Positions 1 through 5,029 of a stretch of DNA of 5,029 nucleotides are shown here, one piece after another. The position numbers were made by a program, and so were the translations under genes. Each line of letters begins with the position of its first letter. Position 1 is the stretch's first letter. Source of the DNA: Actinomycetota bacterium (GTDB lineage: Bacteria > Actinomycetota > Acidimicrobiia > Spongiisociales > ZC4RG35); assembly GCA_022615295.1 (NCBI GenBank), contig JAKEHF010000112.1, positions 1 through 5,029 on the forward strand. The letters are read 5' to 3'. The notes under the pieces were generated by a model, which was not told the DNA's origin, ran no database searches, and saw nothing but the letters and a program-made list of their open reading frames with translations.

Positions 1-236
1 AAGAGGGGCCAAGCGGACACACCACTTGACAAGACCCATTTAAAACCGTATTAAGACTCGAAGAAGGCCACTAAGAAACAGACCATGAAAATAGGCATCA
101 GCGCAGCGAATCCCGGTATTCATGGTGGGGTTCGTTTCTCAACCAAGCCTACGCACTGCGATTTGGACATTCGGTAGTTCGCGCACTCTGCTCGCGGCAT
201 TGACTAACGTTTCCTTGTCTTCTGCGGACAGGATGT
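1..236. other. Lower-GC stretch without a recognisable gene
   Basis: By hand count about 119 of 236 bases are G or C (near 50%), against roughly 60-70% in the rest of the window. The change coincides with the point where the neighbouring DUF222 reading frame ends. Only short open frames are present: a 30-codon plus-strand frame from ATG 85 to TAG 177, and a minus-strand frame of about 33 codons ending at TGA near 136-138. Neither resembles a family I know. I see no tRNA, no insertion-sequence end and no direct repeat. It may be the edge of inserted or rearranged DNA, or an assembly join. Confidence 0.6.
26..54 (+). promoter_or_regulatory. Possible sigma-70-type promoter
   Basis: A perfect TTGACA (26-31) is followed after exactly 17 bp by TATTAA (49-54), which matches four of six -10 consensus positions. 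The predicted start of transcription is near 61. The only downstream plus-strand frame is a 30-codon ORF (85-177) with no well-placed ribosome binding site; an AAGAAGG at 61-67 lies too far upstream. The match is good for a high-GC window but lies in the lower-GC stretch, where chance matches are commoner. No product can be assigned. Confidence 0.3.
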
Positions 237-827
237 TCAGATCGCCACCAGGGCCAACGCCCGACGCTCCGAAACCGCGTAGGTCACATCGGCTGGCATG
301 ACCTCGTCGGCCCGCTGATCTATCGCCTTCTCCACAATCCGGGAGTCCATCCCGACCAGCTCACCCCACTGAGAGACGGTGGTTCCGTCGAGTGACGGCT
401 GAAAGTGGAGGTGGCCGGTGCCTGTCTCCTTCTCACGTTTCCGTGTGTAACGACGATGATGGGCAACGAGACGACGAAGCTGGGCGATGTCATAACCCTG
501 GTGCTCCTGGCGTGTCTGGTCGGGGAGACGTGCCAGCTGCTCGGCACGGTCGAAGCTGATCGAGCCGGTCGCCAGTTCGGTCTCTACGTCGGGTGTCTCG
601 ATGAGTCTTGTTGACGTCCGGCAGAGGCTGCGTGCGGTCTCATGTGACACGTCGGCCCTCGCTGCCACCCAGTCGACGATCGAGCGGTACCCGTCCGCAT
701 GATGGGTCTGACGGGACCTCTTCTCCCTGATGGCGGCCATCTCCACGGCTCTGGCCGTGGCGATCACCGCCTCGCTCTTGACGATCAGCTCCTCGAGCTG
801 GTCCTCGGTAAGTCTCTCCCACTCCAT
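237..827 (-). pseudogene. Truncated DUF222 (13E12 / HNH endonuclease family) protein
   Basis: This is the N-terminal half of an actinobacterial DUF222 protein, a family usually about 400-500 residues long with a C-terminal HNH nuclease domain. From ATG 827 the product is 196 residues. The DUF222 hallmarks are visible: the helical DGYRSIVDWVAARADVS segment (45-61), the helix ending TSTRLIETPDVETEL (about 71-85), GSISFDRAEQLARLP (88-102), AQLRRLVAHHRR (115-126) and the final RADEV...ERRALALVAI (172-196), after which family members normally continue to the HNH domain. Here the frame stops at once (TGA 237-239), where GC content drops, and no HNH motif follows in any frame. An in-frame TTG at 855-857 would add 10 residues. 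I prefer the ATG because a TACGTT hexamer lies 7 nt upstream of it. The gene is probably broken. Function is not well established even for intact members, which are multicopy and possibly mobile-element-linked. Confidence 0.75.
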
Positions 828-834
828 ACCCGGC

Positions 835-840
835 AACGTA
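835..840 (-). promoter_or_regulatory. Putative -10 element for the DUF222 gene
   Basis: On the minus strand TACGTT (TANNNT pattern) lies 7 nt before the ATG at 825-827. That would place transcription start at or one base before the start codon, a leaderless arrangement. No Shine-Dalgarno sequence is seen before this ATG or the alternative TTG. The same geometry recurs at three other genes here. It is a pattern match only. Confidence 0.35.
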
Positions 841-857
841 CAACCCGGGTGTGACAA

Positions 858-918
858 GAATCAGTGCCGTCGGCATTCCACGTCTCGACCGGCGGTGGTC
901 CTCATCGAGATCCCCTGA
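858..918. other. Intergenic gap with no assigned element
   Basis: This lies between the DUF222 gene and the P-loop remnant, both on the minus strand. It contains a weak inverted repeat, TCTCGA (883-888) with TCGAGA (905-910), separated by 16 nt and without a T-run on either strand. I see no convincing terminator and no open frame worth calling. Confidence 0.4.
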
Positions 919-1038
919 TCAGCCCCACCCGGTCCTCTGCAGGATCTCCTGTGCAACCTCGGCAATGGGGCGGTCCTCGAGGATCTCCGCCAGCTCGGCG
1001 ATCACCGAGGACTTTCCCGAGCCGAATGGCCCGATCAC
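919..1038 (-). pseudogene. P-loop NTPase/kinase remnant (Walker A only)
   Basis: A 39-codon minus-strand frame from GTG 1036-1038 to TGA 919-921 encodes MIGPFGSGKSSVIAELAEIL followed by a short tail ending EVAQEILQRTGWG. GPFGSGKSS is a textbook Walker A loop (GxxGxGK[ST]) right after an N-terminal beta strand, as in small nucleotide kinases and AAA-type ATPases. A functional P-loop fold needs well over 100 residues. The tail resembles a kinase C-terminus, so an internal deletion that kept both ends is one explanation. The frame is the same as that of the upstream dehydrogenase and begins just after its TGA stop, but there is no -10-like hexamer at the spacing seen elsewhere. The codon-like GC3 pattern and the motif make chance unlikely. 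A bona fide small protein is possible but less likely. Confidence 0.5.
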
Positions 1039-1050
1039 CCAGGGCCTAGA

Positions 1051-2163
1051 TCAACGGAACCTCGAGGGACTGGTGACTGCCGGGTCGACACCGGCGGCCG
1101 CCAACTCGGGAGCCAGCTCTGAACCGGTGGCCAGGGAGGCCAGCAACGACCCATAGGCAGGCGAGGTCTGGATGCCGGTGCCACCCTGGCCGACGAGCCA
1201 GTAGAACCCCGGTGCGGTGGGGTCTTCCCCGATAACCAGGTCTCGATCGGGGGCGAACGTGCGGAGCCCGGTCCACTGCGAGTTGACGGCTCTGATCCCC
1301 AGGATGGTGGCCTCGTTGATTCTCTCGATCGCCAATGCCACGTCCTCCATCCTCGGACGTGGGTCCCCCGGCTCCTCCGGGACCTCCTCGGCGAGGGAGC
1401 AGAGGAACTGGACACCGTCGGGTTTGAAGTAGAAATGCTGTTCGGCCTCGACCGTCATCGGCCAGTGGTGATAGGCCTGAGAGCCGGGAACCATGAATGC
1501 GGTCCGCCGCATCGGCTGGAGACCGATCGGCGCGACACCGGCCAGGCCGGCGACCAGGTCGCCCCAGGCTCCGGAGGCGTTCACCACGACGTCACAGGAG
1601 ATCGTCTCTCCGCCAGCGGTCGCTGTCCAGCCGCCGTTCTCTTGATTGATCTCGGTCACCGGGGACCCGTTGCGGATGTCGGCGTCATTGGAGCGGGCGA
1701 TCCGGACGAAGGCCTGGTGGAGCCCTGCGACGTCGATGTCACGGGCTAAGGGCTCGTAAAGCCCGCCGGCGACCCAGTTCTCCCGCAACGCGGGGAGGAT
1801 CTCGATCGCCCCTTCCTTGGAGACCAACTCCGACTCGGCCCCGGAACGTTTGCCCTGTTCCGCCATCTCCTCGAGCACCCCCATCTGGGCCTCGGTCCCC
1901 ACCCAGAGCAGCCCACGATCGCTGAGGATGGGGGCGTCCACGGTCCCTTCAGGTGGGCTCTCGAGGAAGCCCCGGCTGGCCAGCGCCAGAGGTCGGGTCC
2001 CCTGTGCCCCATAGTTGATCACATAGAGAGCGGCCGAGCGTCCTGTTGTGTGATAGGCCAGGGTGGCCTCCATCTCGAGCAGGGTCACCTTCCCGTATGG
2101 GGCGAGATGGGCGGCGGCGGAGACGCCGGCGATCCCACCACCGATCACGACGAAGTCGCTCAA
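1051..2163 (-). CDS. FAD-dependent D-amino-acid dehydrogenase (D-arginine dehydrogenase-like, DAO family)
   Basis: A flavoprotein of 370 residues in the DAO superfamily that probably oxidises a D-amino acid to the 2-oxo acid plus ammonia, passing electrons to a quinone or another acceptor rather than O2. The N-terminal FAD site is VVIGGGIAGVSAA (5-17) with E30 ending beta-2; HTTGRSAA (38-45), NASGAW (195-200) and GQGGTGIQTS (325-334) are family blocks. Aligned from memory to Pseudomonas aeruginosa D-arginine dehydrogenase (DauA), it matches nearly end to end. Conserved are the equivalents of Tyr53 (Y51), Arg222 (R219), Tyr249 (Y245), Arg305 (R301), Gly332 (G328) and Gln336 (Q332). The His48 and Glu87 equivalents are L46 and L85, arguing against a cationic substrate. 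The TTG start at 2161-2163 overlaps the TGA stop of the upstream gene; a longer in-frame extension to 2448 runs antiphase through that gene and is not real. There is no signal peptide. Glycine/sarcosine oxidase-like activity is the main alternative. Confidence 0.85.
   Translation of the reverse strand: MSDFVVIGGGIAGVSAAAHLAPYGKVTLLEMEATLAYHTTGRSAALYVINYGAQGTRPLALASRGFLESPPEGTVDAPILSDRGLLWVGTEAQMGVLEEMAEQGKRSGAESELVSKEGAIEILPALRENWVAGGLYEPLARDIDVAGLHQAFVRIARSNDADIRNGSPVTEINQENGGWTATAGGETISCDVVVNASGAWGDLVAGLAGVAPIGLQPMRRTAFMVPGSQAYHHWPMTVEAEQHFYFKPDGVQFLCSLAEEVPEEPGDPRPRMEDVALAIERINEATILGIRAVNSQWTGLRTFAPDRDLVIGEDPTAPGFYWLVGQGGTGIQTSPAYGSLLASLATGSELAPELAAAGVDPAVTSPSRFR
2160..2163 (-). promoter_or_regulatory. 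TTGA stop/start overlap (translational coupling)
   Basis: The minus strand reads CCTTGAGC: TGA (2160-2162) ends the quinone-oxidoreductase-like gene, and the TTG of the same four bases (2161-2163) starts the FAD dehydrogenase in the -1 frame. No Shine-Dalgarno sequence sits at normal distance; the nearest purine-rich run, GGGCAGGG, is about 15-20 nt upstream. No ATG or GTG gives a complete FAD motif nearby. Re-initiation by the terminating ribosome is the likely mode of translation. Confidence 0.75.
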
Positions 2164-3125
2164 GGGTTGATCACGACCCTGCCCAGGGACTGACGATCGG
2201 CGACGAGACGGAGGGCCTTCGTCCCCTCGTCGAGCCCGTAGCGCCCGCTGATGGTCGGTCGGAGTGTCCCCTTCTCTGTCAATTCGAGGATGTGATCGAG
2301 GTTGACGCGGGCCCGCTCCGGCTCCTCGCTGGTGAAACGTCCCCAGAACACCCCGACGATGGAGGTTCCCTTGAGGAGGGGGAGATTCAAGGGGATGGCA
2401 GGTATCGGGCCCGAGGCAAAACCGATCACAAGGAGACGTCCGTTCCAACGCGTGGAGCGGAGGGCGGACTCGGTCATGTCACCGCCCACCGGGTCGAAGA
2501 CGACGTCGACGCCGGCATCGTTGGTGGCCTCGGCGATGCCGTCACGAAGACCGACCCGGTCGTATCGGATGACGTGGTCGGCGCCCGAGGACTCGACGAG
2601 CCTCTGCTTCTCGTCGGTCGAGACGGCGGCGAGCACCGTGGCGCCTAGTGTCTTCCCTATCTGGACCGCGGCGAGGCCGACGCCCCCCGCCGCCCCCAGG
2701 ACGAGAAGTGTCTCCCCGGCCTGGAGACCGGCTCGGTCGACAAGGGCGTGATAGGAGGTCCCGTAGGTCGAGGGGAGGACCGCCCCTGTGTCGAAGTCGA
2801 TCCGGTCGTGGAGAAGCGCCGTCTGGGTGACGGGGACGGCGGCCCGCTCCGCCATGCCCCCGTGCCAGGTGAATCCGCAGACCCGGTCACCGGGCTCGAG
2901 ACCATCGGCTCCCGCCAGCACAGCTCCCGACAGCTCATACCCGGGGGCGAACGGCGTCTCCGGGCGGGTCTGGTATCGCCCCGACACCATGAGGGTGTCG
3001 GCGTAGTTGACGGCTACCGAAGCCACCTCGACCAGCACCTGGCCTGGTCCCTGGGTCGGCTCGGGTAGGTCGCCGACCCGCAGGGCGTCTATCCCCGCGT
3101 AGTCGTCACAAATGAGGGCGCGCAT
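2160..3125 (-). CDS. NADPH:quinone oxidoreductase-like protein (zinc-independent MDR family)
   Basis: A complete 321-residue member of the medium-chain dehydrogenase/reductase superfamily, quinone-oxidoreductase branch, which reduces quinones or activated enones with NADPH in the cytosol. It has a GroES-like N-terminal domain (about 1-115; VAVNYADTLMVSGRYQ 37-52, PFAPGYELSGAV 58-69, GDRVCGF 79-85), then a Rossmann domain with LVLGAAGGVGLAAVQIGK (141-158), GADHVIRY (181-188), and DVVFDPVGGD (207-216). The zinc ligands of alcohol dehydrogenases are absent, as expected for this branch. No acidic residue follows beta-2 (AVSTDEK, 167-173), which suits NADPH over NADH, though this is inference. Length is normal for the family. 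ATG 3123-3125 is preceded by TAGGCT at leaderless spacing. Its stop overlaps the TTG start of the amino-acid dehydrogenase, so the two are probably co-translated. The family is broad (quinone, crotonyl-CoA and zeta-crystallin-like enzymes), so the substrate is not fixed. Confidence 0.9.
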   Translation of the reverse strand: MRALICDDYAGIDALRVGDLPEPTQGPGQVLVEVASVAVNYADTLMVSGRYQTRPETPFAPGYELSGAVLAGADGLEPGDRVCGFTWHGGMAERAAVPVTQTALLHDRIDFDTGAVLPSTYGTSYHALVDRAGLQAGETLLVLGAAGGVGLAAVQIGKTLGATVLAAVSTDEKQRLVESSGADHVIRYDRVGLRDGIAEATNDAGVDVVFDPVGGDMTESALRSTRWNGRLLVIGFASGPIPAIPLNLPLLKGTSIVGVFWGRFTSEEPERARVNLDHILELTEKGTLRPTISGRYGLDEGTKALRLVADRQSLGRVVINP

Positions 3126-3131
3126 GGGGCC

Positions 3132-3137
3132 AGCCTA
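3132..3137 (-). promoter_or_regulatory. Putative -10 element, quinone-oxidoreductase operon
   Basis: On the minus strand TAGGCT (TANNNT) ends 6 nt before the ATG at 3125, so transcription would begin at or next to the A of the start codon. No Shine-Dalgarno-like sequence lies between. It sits in the 51-bp divergent gap shared with aat. No clear -35 hexamer is visible. Confidence 0.45.
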
Positions 3138-3161
3138 CGGCACCCACTTCAGCGCCCGCTC

Positions 3162-3170
3162 TGACACAAT
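3162..3170 (+). promoter_or_regulatory. Putative extended -10 element for aat
   Basis: TGACACAAT consists of a TGn extension (3162-3164) directly before CACAAT (3165-3170), which ends exactly 6 nt before the GTG start of aat. This predicts a leaderless transcript starting at the GTG. The hexamer departs from TANNNT at its first base but keeps the key A and final T. No Shine-Dalgarno sequence lies before the GTG. Confidence 0.45.
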
Positions 3171-3176
3171 CCGCCG

Positions 3177-3854
3177 GTGCCCGTCGAACCGGAGCCCTCG
3201 GCCTTCGACCTCCCCGCCCCTGGCGCCGGCGACGGGGACATCATCGCGGTTGGCGCCGACCTCAGCCCGGGCACCCTCATCCAGGCCTACCGCAAGGGAC
3301 TCTTTCCGATGAACCTCTCCGATGGCCATCTGGGCTGGTGGTCACCGGTGGAGAGGGCGATCATCCCCCTGGACGGTCTCCGCGTGAGTCGGTCGCTCCG
3401 CAAATCGGTGCGGAGGTTCACTGTCAGCGTCGACGAGGACTTCATCGGTGTGATCGAAGGGTGCGCCGATCCCGAGAGAGAGGGTGGCTGGATCACCGAG
3501 GACGTCGTCGCCGCATACGTCGAGCTGCACCGTCTCGGGTGGGCCCACTCCATCGAGATCTGGGATGACGAAGGGCGGCTCAGCGGCGGTCTTTACGGGG
3601 TGGCCATCGGGGGTCTCTTCGCCGGCGAGTCGATGTTCCACCGGGCCCGTGATGCCTCCAAGGTGGCCCTGGTGCATCTCGTGGTCCTCATGAACCAGGG
3701 GGGTGGCCGGCTCATCGACGTCCAATGGCTCACTCCGCACCTCGAGATGATGGGTGCGGTTGTCATCGGCCGTGACGAATACCTGGAGCGTCTACCCCGA
3801 GCACTCTCCGTCCCCGGGCCCTTCACCGAGCCCGGGGAAGGAGTCACTGTCTAG
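3177..3854 (+). CDS. aat: Leucyl/phenylalanyl-tRNA--protein transferase
   Basis: Aat moves Leu or Phe from aminoacyl-tRNA onto proteins with N-terminal Lys or Arg, creating N-degrons for ClpS-ClpAP/ClpCP proteolysis; it is cytosolic. The 225-residue product is about the family's usual length (E. coli about 234). Nearly every family block is present: IIAVGADLSPGTLIQAYRKG (22-41) with LFP after it, WWSPVERAII (54-63), SRSLRKSVRR (71-80), GGWITEDVVAAYVELHRLG (103-121) then AHSIE (123-127), GGLYGVAIGGLFAGESMF (137-154) with the conserved active-site Glu as E151, DASKVAL (159-165), LIDVQWLTPHLEMMGA (179-194) and REYL-like RDEYLERL (199-206). Start GTG 3177-3179 is supported by the extended -10 at leaderless spacing and by the N-terminal alignment. 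Its TAG stop forms part of the next gene's probable -10. It is divergent from the redox operon and shows nothing defective. Confidence 0.96.
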   Translation: MPVEPEPSAFDLPAPGAGDGDIIAVGADLSPGTLIQAYRKGLFPMNLSDGHLGWWSPVERAIIPLDGLRVSRSLRKSVRRFTVSVDEDFIGVIEGCADPEREGGWITEDVVAAYVELHRLGWAHSIEIWDDEGRLSGGLYGVAIGGLFAGESMFHRARDASKVALVHLVVLMNQGGGRLIDVQWLTPHLEMMGAVVIGRDEYLERLPRALSVPGPFTEPGEGVTV

Positions 3855-3857
3855 AGT
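3852..3857 (+). promoter_or_regulatory. Putative -10 element for the universal stress protein gene
   Basis: TAGAGT (TANNNT) ends exactly 6 nt before GTG 3864, the same spacing seen at aat and the quinone-oxidoreductase gene. Its first three bases are the aat stop codon. A TG at 3848-3849 is one base off the ideal extended -10 position. This suggests the Usp gene has its own leaderless transcript despite the 9-bp gap to aat. Confidence 0.45.
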
Positions 3858-3863
3858 CGCCGC

Positions 3864-4736
3864 GTGCTTGAGGGAGGCGCCAAGCGGGCGATAGTCGCCG
3901 GGGTCGACTTGACGGCCATGGGACGCAGGGTCGCCGAGAGGGCCAGGATCATCGCCGAGGAGCACCGTGCGCCCCTCGTCCTCGTTCATGTCATCGAGTC
4001 GGTCGGCGAAGCCTTCATCGACCCGGGCCTGGCCCGACTGCTCAGGGAGCGTCAGACACGTCAGGCCGACGAGCTGGCCGTTTGGTGCCGGGAGCGGAGC
4101 GACGTCGAAGTCCAGCTCGTGGTCGCCAAAGGGTCACCGTCCTGGGAGTTGGCGGGATGGGGGAAGACCTCGGAGCTGCTGGTCATGGGGTCGTCGACGA
4201 TCGACGCCTTCACCGTCGGTCCGACGGCGCGTCGTGTGGCGGTCATGGCACCCACCCACACCCTCCTGGTGCGCCGCCAGCCCCGTGTCTCCTACCGGCG
4301 GATCGTGGTGGCCGTGGACTTCTCCGAGGCCTCCCGAGTGGCTGTGGAGACGGCGATGCGGATGTTCCCCCATGCCGAGATCACGGTGCTCTTCTCGCTT
4401 CCCACCCGGTTCGACCCGATGCTGGCCGAGGCCGGGTTGTTCGCCGAGGAGCTGGCGGCCTCCAGGGCGACCCGTCTCGAGGCGGCGGAGGACCGGATGG
4501 CCGAGTTCGTCCACGTCTGGGACGCGGACCTGCGCACCACGGTGGCCGACGGGCCCCCACTGGAGACCATCGACGAGGTGGTTCGTCGCCGTGGGGCCGA
4601 CCTGGTCGTCGCCGCCAGCCGAGGGGCCACCGCCACCCGCATGGTCCTTCTCGGCACTGTCGCCGAAGGGCTCCTCGAGGCCGCTCCTTGCGATGTGCTC
4701 GTCGCCCGTGTGCCCTCGGCGTTCCGCCGACCTTGA
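3864..4736 (+). CDS. Tandem-domain universal stress protein (UspA family)
   Basis: The 290-residue product has two UspA domains, about residues 7-137 and 144-282, the usual layout of actinobacterial tandem Usps. Each starts with the family's beta-1 and Asp (AIVAGVDLT 9-17; RIVVAVDFSEAS 146-157) and ends with the terminal strand (APTHTLLVRR 129-138; APCDVLVAR 274-282). The ATP loop of this family is GxxGx9G[S/T]. Domain 2 has ASRG, nine residues, then GT (251-265): the first Gly is Ala251, the rest is kept. Domain 1 reads GSSTIDAFTVGPT (109-121), which does not fit the spacing, so it probably does not bind ATP. There is no signal peptide or membrane segment. Usps act in stress survival, often as ATP-sensing partners of other proteins; no specific role can be read here. 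Start GTG 3864 follows a -10-like TAGAGT, with 9 bp between it and aat. It ends 3 bp from the convergent kinase gene. Confidence 0.9.
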   Translation: MLEGGAKRAIVAGVDLTAMGRRVAERARIIAEEHRAPLVLVHVIESVGEAFIDPGLARLLRERQTRQADELAVWCRERSDVEVQLVVAKGSPSWELAGWGKTSELLVMGSSTIDAFTVGPTARRVAVMAPTHTLLVRRQPRVSYRRIVVAVDFSEASRVAVETAMRMFPHAEITVLFSLPTRFDPMLAEAGLFAEELAASRATRLEAAEDRMAEFVHVWDADLRTTVADGPPLETIDEVVRRRGADLVVAASRGATATRMVLLGTVAEGLLEAAPCDVLVARVPSAFRRP

Positions 4737-4739
4737 CCG

Positions 4740-5029
4740 TCAGTAATTGACGACAGTGGGGAGGGCCACTGTGAAGGTGGTCCCCGTCTCGTCGGTATCG
4801 ACGGTGATGGTGCCACCGGTGCGGGAGACGATGCTGTGGACGGTGTGCAGCCCGAGACCGGTGCCCTTGCCGGGCTCCTTAGTGGTGAAAAAGGGGTCGA
4901 AGATGCGGGGGAGGGTCTCCGGAGGGATGCCGCCACCTGTGTCCGACACGGTGACCACCACGTCGTCTCCCTTGTTCTTGGCGGTGATCCGAAGAGTGCC
5001 GCCGTCGCGCATGACGTCCGATGCGTTGT
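4740..5029 (-). CDS. Sensor histidine kinase, C-terminal ATPase domain (partial)
   Basis: Only the last 96 codons or so lie in the window; the gene continues past position 5029. They form the second part of a HATPase_c domain. The frame opens inside the N box (NASDVMRDGG; the Asn that binds Mg-ATP is the first full codon, 5025-5027), followed by the G1 box DTGGGIP, the F box FDPFFTTK and the G2 box GTGLGLH, then the closing strands of the fold. This FDPFFTTKxxGKGTGLGL arrangement is typical of NtrB-like and PAS-containing kinases. The protein stops seven residues after the last strand, so no receiver domain follows. An ATG at 5010-5012 lies inside the N box and is not the start. Sensor domain, His box and partner regulator are outside the window. 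It converges on the Usp gene with a 3-bp gap. Confidence 0.93.
   Translation of the reverse strand, partial: NASDVMRDGGTLRITAKNKGDDVVVTVSDTGGGIPPETLPRIFDPFFTTKEPGKGTGLGLHTVHSIVSRTGGTITVDTDETGTTFTVALPTVVNY

Noticed and set aside
109..120. Imperfect palindrome AATCCCGGTATT as an operator
   Set aside because: It is a single 12-bp near-palindrome without a second copy or nearby regulator, within chance expectation.
855..857. TTG as the start of the DUF222 gene
   Set aside because: It has no ribosome binding site or -10-like hexamer at usable distance, and the extra ten residues show no family similarity; the ATG at 825-827 has a TANNNT element.
883..910. Stem-loop TCTCGA...TCGAGA as a terminator
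   Set aside because: Six-base arms with a 16-nt loop and no T-tract; too weak to call.
2164..2448. N-terminal extension of the FAD dehydrogenase to an ATG at 2448
   Set aside because: It runs antiphase inside the well-conserved quinone-oxidoreductase gene, has no family similarity, and the FAD motif begins right after the TTG at 2161-2163.
4737..4739. Terminator between the convergent Usp and kinase genes
   Set aside because: Only 3 bp separate the stop codons and I see no hairpin with a T-run on either strand; transcription probably runs into the opposing gene.
3967..4750. Long plus-strand frames (over 220 codons) overlapping the Usp gene
   Set aside because: Their products are rich in Arg, Pro, Ser and Trp, typical of shadow frames in high-GC genes, while the 3864-4736 frame shows clear Usp domains.
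1..5029. CRISPR array, tRNA or rRNA gene, phage or defence island
   Set aside because: No regularly spaced repeats, no cloverleaf or rRNA sequence, and no recognisable defence or phage proteins apart from the broken DUF222 gene.

Overview
The window is high-GC DNA (mostly about 60-70% by eye) of actinobacterial type. A DUF222 (13E12/HNH-endonuclease family) protein, GTG and TTG starts, and genes whose start codon sits about one -10 element below a TANNNT-like hexamer (leaderless mRNAs) all fit Actinobacteria. The Acidimicrobiia and related environmental lineages are a reasonable guess, but no marker here fixes the class.

Layout. Positions 1-236 are a clearly lower-GC stretch (about 50% by hand count) with no recognisable gene. 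It abuts the broken 3' end of a minus-strand DUF222 gene (237-827), which lacks the usual C-terminal HNH half. Positions 828-1050 hold that gene's probable promoter and a 39-codon minus-strand remnant with an intact Walker A motif. Next is a minus-strand two-gene operon, transcribed from 3125 down to 1051: an MDR-family quinone oxidoreductase-like gene (2160-3125), then a D-arginine-dehydrogenase-like FAD amino-acid dehydrogenase (1051-2163), joined by a TTG start that overlaps the TGA stop. Divergent from this pair, 51 bp away, are plus-strand aat (3177-3854, leucyl/phenylalanyl-tRNA-protein transferase) and a tandem-domain universal stress protein (3864-4736). The window closes with the convergent C-terminal end of a sensor histidine kinase (4740-5029, minus strand), cut by the window edge.

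How the genes work together. Amino-acid dehydrogenase and quinone-oxidoreductase-like protein are probably co-translated, suggesting linked redox roles. aat (N-degron tagging) and the Usp gene each carry their own start-proximal -10-like element, so they are probably separately transcribed housekeeping or stress genes rather than one system. I found no new multi-gene system. The points most worth following up are the composition break that truncates the DUF222 gene, the P-loop remnant, the changed substrate pocket of the dehydrogenase, and the repeated leaderless-promoter geometry.
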